In this document: piece by piece, positions 44,303 through 52,345 of the stretch
Position numbering within the stretch: position 1 is the first letter of the stretch
Layout: each line of letters begins with the position of its first letter
Origin: DASUPK01 sp963800285
GTDB taxonomy: Bacteria > Actinomycetota > Thermoleophilia > Solirubrobacterales > 70-9
Length of the DNA stretch: 64,000 nt
NCBI GenBank assembly: GCA_963800285.1
Contig: CAWDAL010000015.1
Coordinates: 124,001 to 188,000 of the forward strand
Direction: 5' to 3'
Position numbers and translations under genes: made by a program
Notes under the pieces: model-generated
Database searches by the model: none
The model's input: the letters and a program-made list of their open reading frames with translations, nothing else
Told to the model about the DNA's origin: nothing

Positions 44303-44336
44303 GGGATAATCATTCGGGACTGGAGATGGGAAGGAG

Positions 44337-45359
44337 ATGAGCGTGCCGCAGATCACCGCCCTGGCTGAGCTCCGCCGCGCTGACGCGGATCATTTCGGCG
44401 CCAAGAGCGCCAGCCTCGGCGAGCTGATCGGGGCGGGCGTCCCGGTGCCGCCGGGATTCGCTCTTTCGGCTGACGCCTATCTGAGCGCCGTCGACGGCGT
44501 CCCGCTTGATGGCCGTGCTGCGGAGGAGTGCGCGGAGGCGATCCGGGCAACCGAGATGCCGGGCGCACTGCGCGCCGAGATCGCAGAGCGCTACGAGGCG
44601 CTCGCCGAAGAGAGCGGCGATCCGCGGGCGGCCGTCGCGGTGCGCTCCAGCGCGATCGGCGAGGACTCCGAGGAAGCCACCTTCGCCGGGCAGCAGGAGA
44701 CCTACCTCTGGGTGCGCGACGCCGATCAGGTCTGCAAGGCGGTTCGGGACTGCTGGGCGAGCCTCTACAGCGCCGAGGCGGTCAGCTACCGGGCCGAGAT
44801 GGCCGCGGAGCACGCGGCTCCGGCGATGGGGGTGACCGTCCAGCTGATGGTCGACGCTGCGGTCTCGGGCGTGATGTTCACCTGCAACCCGGTGAGCGGC
44901 GACCCGAGCACCGTCGCGGTCAACGCGAGCTGGGGGCTCGGTCTCGCCGTGGTCGGCGGGGAGGTGACCCCGGACGAGTACCGGATCAGCAAGGTGACGC
45001 GCGAGGTCCTCTCCCGCTCGGTCGGCCCGAAGGAGATCGAGTACGTGCCGGACCCCTCCGGGAGCGGTGCCGCGCGGGCCGAGGTTCCGGAGGAGCGGCG
45101 CGACGTCGCCTGTCTCGGCGACGAGCGGCTGGGCGCCCTGGTCGAGGTCGGCCGCCGGGTTGAGGACCACTTCGGGAGCCACCAGGACATCGAGTGGGGA
45201 ATCGCGCGCGACCCCGAAGAGGCGGACGGGCTCGGCGAGCTCTTCATGCTCCAGTCGCGGCCGGTGACCGTGAAGCCTGCGAAGCCCGAGGCGGCGGCTG
45301 GGAAGTCCGCGATGGACCTGGTGATGGGGACCTTCGGCGCGAGCTCGAAGCGCTCATGA
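44337..45359 (+). CDS. split dikinase, PEP-synthase-type ATP-grasp subunit
   Basis: 340 residues, equal to only the N-terminal nucleotide-binding part of PEP synthase/PPDK. It has GAKSASLGELI, VPVPPGFALS, the phosphate-binding VAVRSSAIGEDSEEATFAGQQETYL, MTVQ-like VQLMVDAAVSGVMFTCNP and the C-terminal DIEWGI...LFMLQSRPVT. The swivel histidine domain is missing and must come from another protein, and this window holds two such proteins at 37217 and 40065. It uses ATP to phosphorylate the swivel His, giving AMP and Pi in this family. AAGGAG abuts the ATG, so the GTG at 44343 may be the start. Coupled to the next gene. Confidence 0.9.
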   Translation: MSVPQITALAELRRADADHFGAKSASLGELIGAGVPVPPGFALSADAYLSAVDGVPLDGRAAEECAEAIRATEMPGALRAEIAERYEALAEESGDPRAAVAVRSSAIGEDSEEATFAGQQETYLWVRDADQVCKAVRDCWASLYSAEAVSYRAEMAAEHAAPAMGVTVQLMVDAAVSGVMFTCNPVSGDPSTVAVNASWGLGLAVVGGEVTPDEYRISKVTREVLSRSVGPKEIEYVPDPSGSGAARAEVPEERRDVACLGDERLGALVEVGRRVEDHFGSHQDIEWGIARDPEEADGLGELFMLQSRPVTVKPAKPEAAAGKSAMDLVMGTFGASSKRS

Positions 45360-46702
45360 GCGACCGCGTCGAGATCGTCGACACGACGACGCGCGACGGC
45401 AACCAGAGCCTCTGGAGCGCAACCGGGCTGACCACCCCGGACGTGGTCGAGATCGCGCCGGCGATGGACCGGGTCGGCTTCCGGGCGCTCGACTTCACCT
45501 CCAGCACGCACATGGCGGTCTCGGTGCGCTTCCACCACGAGGACCCGTGGGAGCGGATCCGGCGGGTCAGCGAGGCGATGCCCGAGACCCCGCTCAACTT
45601 CATCACCACCGGAATGCGATTCATCTCCTGGGTCCCCGCCGGCGAGGACGTGATCGGCCTGGTCTTCCGCTGCGTCGCGCGCAATGGGATCCGCCGCTTC
45701 CAGATCGCCGAGCCGTCTAACGACCCCGATGCCCTGATCCGGCTGGCCCGGATGGCGCGGGAGGCCGGGGTGGAGGAGGTCGTCGTCGGCCTCACCTACT
45801 CGATCAGCCCGGTCCACACCCACGAGTACTACCTGGAGCGCGCCCGGGCGGTGGCCGCCTCGGAGCACATCGACCGCCTCTACCTGAAGGACCCCGGCGG
45901 GCTGCTCACCACCGACGCCGTCCGCGAGCTGGTCCCGGGCTTCATCGAAGCGGTCGCGCCGCGTCCGGTCGAGCTGCACAGCCACTGCACGATCAGCCTC
46001 GGGCCGCTCGCCTACATGGAGGGGCTCGCGGCCGGGACTCGCACCCTCCACACCGCTGTGGCCCCGCTCGCCAACGGCACCTCCAACCCCTCCTGCGAGA
46101 CGACCCTGCGCAACCTGGAGGCCGAGGGCTACTCCCACGACCTGGACACCGGTGCCCTGGCCGAGGTCTCCGGTCACTTCCGCGAGCTAGCCGCGGAGAA
46201 GGACCTGCCGCTCGGCGCCCCGCGGGAATACGACGCCGCCTACTACCACCACCAGATGCCCGGCGGGATGGTGACGACCACCAAGCGCCAGCTGCAGGAG
46301 ATCGGCAAGCCCGAGCTCTTCGACGCGACCCTCGAGGAGGTGACGCGCGTCCGCGCCGAGATGGGCTATCCGATCATGGTCACCCCCGTCTCGCAGTTCG
46401 TCGCCAGCCAGGCGGTGATGAACGTGATCTACGGGGAGCGGTGGAGCAAGGTCTCCGACGAGATGGTCCGCTACTTCCACGGCCACTTCTTCGAGCCGGC
46501 GGCGCCGGTCGACCCGGAGATCGCGGACAAGGTCCTCTCGCGCCCGCGCGCCCAGAAGCTCGGCAAGCTCGAGCCGCTCAGCCTGGAGGGAGCGCGCGAG
46601 CGCTTCGGCGAGGGGATCTCGGACGAGGAGCTCCTGCTGCGCCTGACCATGACCGCCGAGCAGGTCGACGCCATGGTCGCGGAGGTCGCCGCGCACCGAT
46701 GA
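45356..46702 (+). CDS. PYC/OADA-type carboxyltransferase, no biotin domain
   Basis: 448 residues from the ATG at 45356 (ATGA overlap). It is a DRE-TIM metal-dependent barrel: DTTTRDGNQSLW at the N-terminus, FQIAEPSNDP, YLKDPGGLL (Lys expected to be metal-bound or carbamylated), HSHCT (metal HxH), and the C-terminal TPVSQFVASQAVMNV and EMVRYFHG, which match the conserved carboxyltransferase domain of pyruvate carboxylase/oxaloacetate decarboxylase. No biotinyl (AMKM) domain and no biotin carboxylase are seen here, so it is a carboxyltransferase or decarboxylase whose carriers are elsewhere, or a lyase. Confidence 0.85.
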   Translation: MSDRVEIVDTTTRDGNQSLWSATGLTTPDVVEIAPAMDRVGFRALDFTSSTHMAVSVRFHHEDPWERIRRVSEAMPETPLNFITTGMRFISWVPAGEDVIGLVFRCVARNGIRRFQIAEPSNDPDALIRLARMAREAGVEEVVVGLTYSISPVHTHEYYLERARAVAASEHIDRLYLKDPGGLLTTDAVRELVPGFIEAVAPRPVELHSHCTISLGPLAYMEGLAAGTRTLHTAVAPLANGTSNPSCETTLRNLEAEGYSHDLDTGALAEVSGHFRELAAEKDLPLGAPREYDAAYYHHQMPGGMVTTTKRQLQEIGKPELFDATLEEVTRVRAEMGYPIMVTPVSQFVASQAVMNVIYGERWSKVSDEMVRYFHGHFFEPAAPVDPEIADKVLSRPRAQKLGKLEPLSLEGARERFGEGISDEELLLRLTMTAEQVDAMVAEVAAHR

Positions 46703-47520
46703 ACCTCGACGACGTCAGGGGGTTCGTCTTCGACGTCGACGGATCCCTCGTCCACCGAGGCGCGGACTTCCGCTCCGAGCCGCTGCCCGGTGCGGTGGAG
46801 GTGATCGAGGCGATTCGCGCCTCCGGCCGGGCGCTCGTCCTCTTCACCAACGGGAGCCACTTGGACCCGGAGACCTTCGCCGCGGGCCTGCGCGAGGACG
46901 GCCTCCCGGTCCAGGACGATGAGCTGCTCACCCCCGTGGTCAGCGCGACCTCGTACCTGCGGCAGAACCTGCCCGGTCGCCCCACGATGGTCTTCGGCTC
47001 CGACGAGATCAAGCGGCGGATGGAGCGCGAGGGCGTGCCGCTCACCGACACCGACGAGGCCGAGGCGGTCTTCGTCGCCCACGTCCCGCAGGTCGACATG
47101 GACGATCTCGAGACGGCCGCGAGGGCGGTGATGAAGGGCGCGCCGCTGCTGACGGCGAACTACGGGCCGGGCTACTGGGGATCCAACGGCCTGATCTTCA
47201 GCCGCGGGGCGATGACGACGGCGGCGATCGCCAAGGTGACCGAGGTCGAGCCGATCGTGGTCGGCAAGCCGTCGAAGGTCGCGGTGGAGGCGACCACTGA
47301 GCGCCTCGGCGCCCCGTCCGACGAGCACGCCGTGATCGGCGATGACATCGACATGGACATCGCCCTCGGTCACCTGGGCGGCTCGCGGACGATCCTGGTC
47401 CGCAGCGGGATGAGCGGAAAGCTCGACCTGAACGGTGTCCCCGACGAGAAGCGGCCGGACGCCGTGATCGACGGAGTCGAGGAGATGCTGCCCTGGCTGG
47501 GAGCGCCGACCCGTGGCTGA
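46699..47520 (+). CDS. HAD-IIA family phosphatase (NagD/4-nitrophenylphosphatase-like)
   Basis: 273 residues. Catalytic DxD is FDVDG (Asp12, Asp14), then FTNGS, GKPSKVA and the acidic GDDIDMDI motif IV, which together define HAD-IIA phosphatases. Members hydrolyse phenyl phosphates and phosphoglycolate-like esters. In the same operon as the split dikinase it is a strong candidate to remove the phosphate later in the pathway; that link is inference. ATGA overlap with the carboxyltransferase gene and an eight-base overlap with the GMC gene. Confidence 0.88.
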   Translation: MNLDDVRGFVFDVDGSLVHRGADFRSEPLPGAVEVIEAIRASGRALVLFTNGSHLDPETFAAGLREDGLPVQDDELLTPVVSATSYLRQNLPGRPTMVFGSDEIKRRMEREGVPLTDTDEAEAVFVAHVPQVDMDDLETAARAVMKGAPLLTANYGPGYWGSNGLIFSRGAMTTAAIAKVTEVEPIVVGKPSKVAVEATTERLGAPSDEHAVIGDDIDMDIALGHLGGSRTILVRSGMSGKLDLNGVPDEKRPDAVIDGVEEMLPWLGAPTRG

Positions 47521-49070
47521 GTTCGAACCAGACGTGATCGTCATCGGCGCGGGCTCCGCGGGAGCAGCCGCCACGCGGCGCCTGGTGGACGCCGGCGTGA
47601 AGGTGACCCTGCTCGAGGCCGGCGCCCGGGACACGAATCCCGCGATCCACGATCCAACCCGCGCGCACGAGCTCTGGTTCGCGCCCGAGGACTGGGCCTA
47701 CAGGACGACGCCACAGCCCGACGCCGCGGACCGGCGCCTGCACTGGCCCCGGGGCAAGGTGCTCGGCGGTTCGAGCAGCCTGAACGGGATGATCTGGGTC
47801 CGGGGAACGCCGACGGACTGGGACCACTGGGCCTACCTGGGCAACACCGGCTGGTCGTGGGCCGACGTTCTGCCGATCTTCAAGCGCATCGAGGACTTCG
47901 ATCGTGGCGCCTCCGAGCTGCACGGCGAGGGCGGCATCGTCCACGTGATCTCGGACTACGAGGCGGCTCCGATCCATCAGGCGATCGTCGCGGCGGCGCA
48001 GGAGGCCGGGATTCCCTTCAACGAGGACCACAACGGGCCGGACGTCGAGGGCGTCTCCTACATGCAGCTCTCGATCAGGGACGGGGTTCGCCAGAGCACC
48101 GCCACCGCCTACCTGAAGCCGATCGCCGATCACGAGAACCTGCGAATCGTCACCGGAGCGCACGCGCGCAAGCTGCTCCTCGATGGTGACCGCTGCGTCG
48201 GCGTCGAGTGGGTGCGCGACGGCGGCGGGATCGAAAGCTCGCACCTCGTCCGAGGTGATCGTCTCCTGCGGCACGATCGAGTCGCCGCCTCTGCTGATGC
48301 GATCGGGGATCGGGCCGGCGGAACACCTGCGCGAGATCGGGGTCGACGTCGTCGCGGATCTTCCGGGGGTGGGAGGAAACCTCCATGACCACCTGCTCTC
48401 GCCGGTGATCTTCAGCGCGGACCGTGAGATCGGCCCGCCGACGCCCGGCCTCTTCGCCGCGCAGACGCATCTCTGGGCGCGGAGCAGGCCGGGACTCGCC
48501 GGGCCCGACCTCCAGCCGATCCACTTCATGGTGCCGCTCTACGAGGATTGGATGGAAGGACCCGAGAACGGCTTCTCCCTGATGGCCGGGATGATCCGCC
48601 CGGCGAGCCGGGGCACGATCCGCCTCACCGGGCCCGAGCTGGACGACGAGCTGGCCATCGACCCACGGGTCCTCTCCCGCCCGGCCGATCTCGAGGGCCT
48701 CGTGGCGGCGGTTGCGCTCTGTCGCGAGGTCGGTGCCGCCCCGGCCCTCCGAGGCGAATGGGGAGCTCGCGAGCTCTATCCGGGACCGGAGGTCACATCC
48801 GACCAGCAGATCGAGGACTGGGTCCGCCGCTCGGCGATCACCTACCACCACCAGGTCGGCACCTGCAAGATGGGGGTCGACGCGGAGGCCGTCGTCGATC
48901 CGCGCCTCAGGGTCCACGGGATCGAGGGACTGAGGGTGGCGGACGCCTCGATCATGCCTGCCGTCACCTCGGGCAACACGAACGCGCCGGCGATCCTGAT
49001 CGGCGAGCGCGCGGCCGAGTTCCTGACCGAAGACCGTTCGGCGGCGCCGGCCGCATCCGCCGCGGTATGA
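47513..49070 (+). pseudogene. GMC-family oxidoreductase with apparent frameshift
   Basis: The first half (GTG at 47513) has the FAD motif VIGAGSAGAAATRRLV, LEAG, GGSSSLNGMIWVRG and TATAYLKPI, and stays in frame to about 48240. The second half, from EVIVSCGTIESPPLLMRSGIGP to the C-terminal VADASIMPAVTSGNTNAPAI, is in a different frame and ends at 49070. One extra base somewhere in 48228-48255 would join them into about 519 residues, the normal GMC length. The active-site His is in TYHHQVGTCKMG. GMC enzymes oxidise primary alcohols or form aryl aldehydes. It may be inactive, or the base may be a sequencing error. Confidence 0.8.
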
Positions 49071-50451
49071 GCGATCCAGCCGACCTCGGGGTCACCGAGG
49101 CCGTCTCGATGCTCCGCGATGGGTCGATCTCCTCGGTGGAGCTGGTGGAGGCCTGCCTGCGCCGGATCGACGAGCGGGACGGGACCCACAGCCACGACGG
49201 CGATCCGGCGTCGATCAACGCCTGGGTGCGGGTCTACGCGGATGAGGCGATGCAGGCCGCCAAGAAGGCCGACGAGAGACGCGACGATCAGCGGCCGCAG
49301 CTCTCGGGCGTGCCCATCGGGCTCAAGGACCTCTACGCCGTCGCCGGCAAGCCGCTCACCGCGTCGAGCCGGGTGCTCGAAGAGGTGCCGGAGCGCGACA
49401 GCGACGTCTGGGCCGCGCTCAAAGCCGCGGGCATGGTCCTGCTCGGCCACACCCACACTCACGAGTTCGCGGTCGGGGGGACGACCGACCAGGTGGGCAG
49501 TCCCTGGTCGCTCGACCGGACGGCCGGCGGCTCGAGCGGCGGCTCCGCCGCTGCGCTGGCCGCGCGCATGACGCCGGCCGCCACGGGGACCGACACCGCC
49601 GGCTCGCTGCGCATCCCGTCGGCGCTCTGCGGCACCTCGACGATCAAGCCCACCCACGGCACGACCTCGTTCCGGGGCGTGGTCCCGCTCGCCCCCAGCT
49701 TCGACTGCGCCGGGCCGATGGCGCGCACCCTCGAGGACTGCGCAGCGCTGCTCGCGCCGATCACGGCGCTGGAGGGGTCGCCCGGTCCGGCGAGCCTCGA
49801 GGGCGCCAGGCTGGCGGTCTCGCCGCGGTTGGAGTCGGCCGACATCGAAGCCGACGTCGCCGACGGCTTCGACATCGTGCTGGAGCGCTGCCGGGCGCTC
49901 GGCGCCGAGCTCGTCGACGTCCCGCCGCCGGCGGTCGAGCTCGACGTCGGCCTCGACTACCTCGACATCCTCCATGCCGAGCTGGCGGCCTGGCACCGCC
50001 GCTTCGCCGACCGCCGCGAGCGCTACCGCCCGGCGCTCCGGGAATGGGTCGAGCAGGGGGAGGAGAAGGGCACATCCGCGATCGACCTCGCCGCGGCCCA
50101 GATTCGCCGCCGGGAGACTGCAGACCTCTGGTCCGACTGGCTCGCCGAGGACCGGATCGACGCTCTGATCGAGCCCACCGTGCCGGTCGTCGCCTGGGAG
50201 CGGGGCGACGGTTACGAGGTGGCGGGCAGCGACGCTGACTTGATCGCGTTCACGCACTACTGGAACTACACGGGCTTCCCGGCGGTCGCGCTGCCTGCCG
50301 GCGTCGGATCACGCAGCGGCCTGCCGGTCGGCGTCTCGCTGATCGGGGTGCTCGCGGCGCGACTGGGCGCTGCTCGGCCTCGGGATCGCGCTGCAGTCCG
50401 ATCTCGGCGTGCCCGGGGCGCCCGTTCACGGCGACGACCGCCTCGAATTGA
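49067..50451 (+). pseudogene. amidase (AS family) with frameshifted C-terminus
   Basis: About 430 residues in frame from the ATG at 49067, with the Ser-cisSer-Lys triad region GLKDLYAVAG (Lys), GGSSGGSAAALAA (cis-Ser) and DTAGSLRIPS (nucleophile Ser), followed by CGTSTIKPTHG. At about 50345-50360 the frame changes: the expected SLIG...DWALLGLGIALQSDLGVPG is only readable after dropping one base from 50361 on. The natural end is therefore uncertain; a TGA at 50449-50451 is a plausible original stop, needing a further shift. It hydrolyses amides; its place in a ketone/aromatic operon suggests an aryl amide or amide by-product. ATGA overlap with the GMC gene. Confidence 0.75.
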
Positions 50452-51678
50452 GCCAGCCCGGAGGCGAGCAAGGGCTCCCGGAACCGGATCGCGATCTTCG
50501 TCGTCGTCGGCGCCCTCACCGGGATCGCGCCGCTCTCGATCGACGCCTACATCCCCGGGCTGCCCGAGCTCACCTCCGACCTCGGGACGAGCGCCTCAAC
50601 CGGCCAGCTCACCCTGACCGCGTTCCTGCTCGGCCTGGCTCTGAGCCAGGTCGTGGCCGGATCGATCAGCGACAACGTCGGCCGGCGCGCCCCGGTGCTC
50701 GCCGGTCTGACCGCCTACCTGGTCTCATCGCTCCTCTGCGGCCTCTCGCCCGGGATCCTGGCTCTGACCTTCCTGCGGCTGGTGCAGGGCGCCGCCGCGG
50801 GAGTCGGATTCGTGATCGCGCGGGCGATCGTCCGGGACCTCTACACCGGATCCGCCGGGGCGCGGGTCTTCGCCCGGCTTGTGATCGTCAGCGGCGTCGC
50901 GCCGGTGATCGCCCCGATCCTCGGCGGGCAGGTGCTCAGGTTCACGAGCTGGCGCGGGCTCTTCGTCCTCTTCGCCGTGGTCAGCGCCCTGATCCTCGCG
51001 GCGGCCTATGTCTTCCTTTTCGAGACGCTCCCTGTCCACCTTCGGCACGAGCCCGGGATCAGGACGAAGCTGCGGGTGTTCCGGGCGCTCGTCGTCGATG
51101 CGAGCTTCCTGCCGTTCGCGCTTGTTGGGAGCCTCGGCTTCGCCGCGATGTTCAGCTACATCGCCGGGGCGCCGTTCGTCCTCGAGGACATCCATGGCCT
51201 CTCGCCGCAGGAGTTCAGCCTGGCCTTCGCCTGCAACGCATTCGGGCTCGTGGTGCTCTCGCAGGTCAGCGGCAGGCTGGTCGACCGCGTCGGGCCGGCC
51301 GTCCTGCTGCGCGTCGGTGCGGGGATGAGCGCCACGGGTGGGGCGGTGACGCTGCTGTCGGTCGTGCTCGACGCCGGGCTGACGCCGCTGCTGATCGGCC
51401 TCTGGCTCACCGTCAGCGCGATCGGGCTGATCGTTCCCAACTCGACGGCGCTGGCGCTGGCTCACCAGGGCGAGCGCGCGGGCAGCGCCTCGGCCCTCTA
51501 CGGGCTGGGCCAGTTCGGCCTCGGGGCGATGCTCGCGCCTCTCGCCGGAATCGCGGGCAATCACGACGCGCTGCCGATGGCGATCACGATCGCCGCCTGC
51601 GGAGTCGGCGCGCTGCTGATCAGCGAGCTCTTCCGCAACCGGGGTCCCGTGGAGGTGGCGCTGGAGCCGGCTCCGTAG
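50452..51678 (+). CDS. MFS transporter, Bcr/CflA type (5' end unclear)
   Basis: The frame is open from 50452 (after TGA at 50449) and begins KGSRNRIAIFVVVGALTG, the first helix of Bcr/CflA drug-efflux transporters, with DAYIPGLPEL and GSISDNVGRRAPVLAG (motif A) following; twelve helices end at 51678. There is no ATG, GTG or TTG in frame before the GTG at 50653, which would delete two helices, so the start was probably lost in the same disturbed segment that breaks the amidase (TTGAGC at 50448 would be the TTGA overlap after a one-base shift). It would export or import the pathway substrate. Confidence 0.8.
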   Translation, partial: ASPEASKGSRNRIAIFVVVGALTGIAPLSIDAYIPGLPELTSDLGTSASTGQLTLTAFLLGLALSQVVAGSISDNVGRRAPVLAGLTAYLVSSLLCGLSPGILALTFLRLVQGAAAGVGFVIARAIVRDLYTGSAGARVFARLVIVSGVAPVIAPILGGQVLRFTSWRGLFVLFAVVSALILAAAYVFLFETLPVHLRHEPGIRTKLRVFRALVVDASFLPFALVGSLGFAAMFSYIAGAPFVLEDIHGLSPQEFSLAFACNAFGLVVLSQVSGRLVDRVGPAVLLRVGAGMSATGGAVTLLSVVLDAGLTPLLIGLWLTVSAIGLIVPNSTALALAHQGERAGSASALYGLGQFGLGAMLAPLAGIAGNHDALPMAITIAACGVGALLISELFRNRGPVEVALEPAP

Positions 51679-51842
51679 GTGCCTTTCCACTTCCACGCTT
51701 GGAGGTTGTCCGAATTCGCCGATCTGTCTTGGAAAGCGGCACTCTTCGGATCGCGCCTCCCTGTCGCGCGAAGCAATCGTGCGAAGCCGCTGCGCCCCTC
51801 GTCCGCTCGTCGTGCGAAGCGGATGCCTCATCGATCATTCGG
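51679..51842. other. 164-base gap after MFS gene
   Basis: No coding capacity with family similarity. A short near-repeat, TCGTGCGAAGC, occurs twice, about 30 bases apart near 51775 and 51808. No clear promoter, terminator or RNA is visible. Confidence 0.4.
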
Positions 51843-52241
51843 TCAAGCGTCATCGGGCTCGAGCTGGCCGCGAACGGCGCCCAGATTCCAGTAGTCGGCG
51901 CACCGCCTAATGCGGCCGTCCTCGATGTCAAGGACGGTTACACCTCGAACGGTCCACTGCCGGTGGGTGGGTGCCAATCCGTCGAATTCGCCTACGTGGG
52001 TTCCACCCATTTCCCATTCGAGGACACCTATGCGGCCGTCCTCGAAGGATCGGATCGGTTCGACTCGGAGATCTGGAAAGGAGCCCAGGAAGCCCATCGC
52101 CCAGTCGCGGACTCCCTGATGACCTCGGTTGACGACGTCAAACGCGACATCCTCGTAAGCGCAATCGGGGGTGAAGAGTCGCGCGAGGCCTTCGACATCG
52201 TGGCGGGACCAAGCAGCGGCCCATTGCTCTCCTAGCGACAC
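51843..52241 (-). CDS. SnoaL/nuclear-transport-factor-2-like protein
   Basis: 132 residues, a complete SnoaL-like cone: WAAAWSRHDVEGLARLFTPDCAYEDV (first helix and strand), HQGVRDWAMGFLGSFPDLRVE, WEMGGTHVGEFDGLAPTHRQWTVRGVTVLDIEDGRI, and CADYWN. The Asp/His arrangement fits polyketide-type cyclase or hydrolase relatives, but function is not readable. It is on the opposite strand to the MFS gene, and 105 bases upstream of the end of the CoA-ligase gene on the same strand. The repeated EDGRI motif is a short internal duplication. Confidence 0.85.
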   Translation of the reverse strand: MSLGEQWAAAWSRHDVEGLARLFTPDCAYEDVAFDVVNRGHQGVRDWAMGFLGSFPDLRVEPIRSFEDGRIGVLEWEMGGTHVGEFDGLAPTHRQWTVRGVTVLDIEDGRIRRCADYWNLGAVRGQLEPDDA

Positions 52242-52317
52242 CGCCTTCCCTCCTTCACCCTGACCTTATCTCGGGCTTCAGTTCCGCTTGCCCCCTTCGC
52301 GTGGAAGCGGAAGGGAT

Positions 52318-52341
52318 CCGGCTCCGCGGCTCCGCGGAGCC
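52318..52341 (-). terminator. GC-rich hairpin after phenylacetate-CoA ligase
   Basis: GGCTCCGCGGAGCC (52328-52341) is a perfect 14-base palindrome just beyond the minus-strand stop at 52346; a related copy GGCTCCGCGGAG lies near 21429-21440 between the glutaredoxin and BolA genes. No T-run, so a transcription stop is only possible. Confidence 0.4.
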
Positions 52342-52345
52342 GAGA

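Noticed and set aside
44337..45359. ATP-grasp subunit as ordinary PEP synthase for gluconeogenesis
   Set aside because: It is 340 residues, lacking the swivel-His and PEP-binding domains of a full PEP synthase, and is embedded in an aromatic-type operon.
50409..52235. Long plus-strand frame through the amidase end, MFS and SnoaL-like genes
   Set aside because: It lacks domain similarity beyond the displaced amidase end; MFS motifs are in another frame and SnoaL on the other strand.
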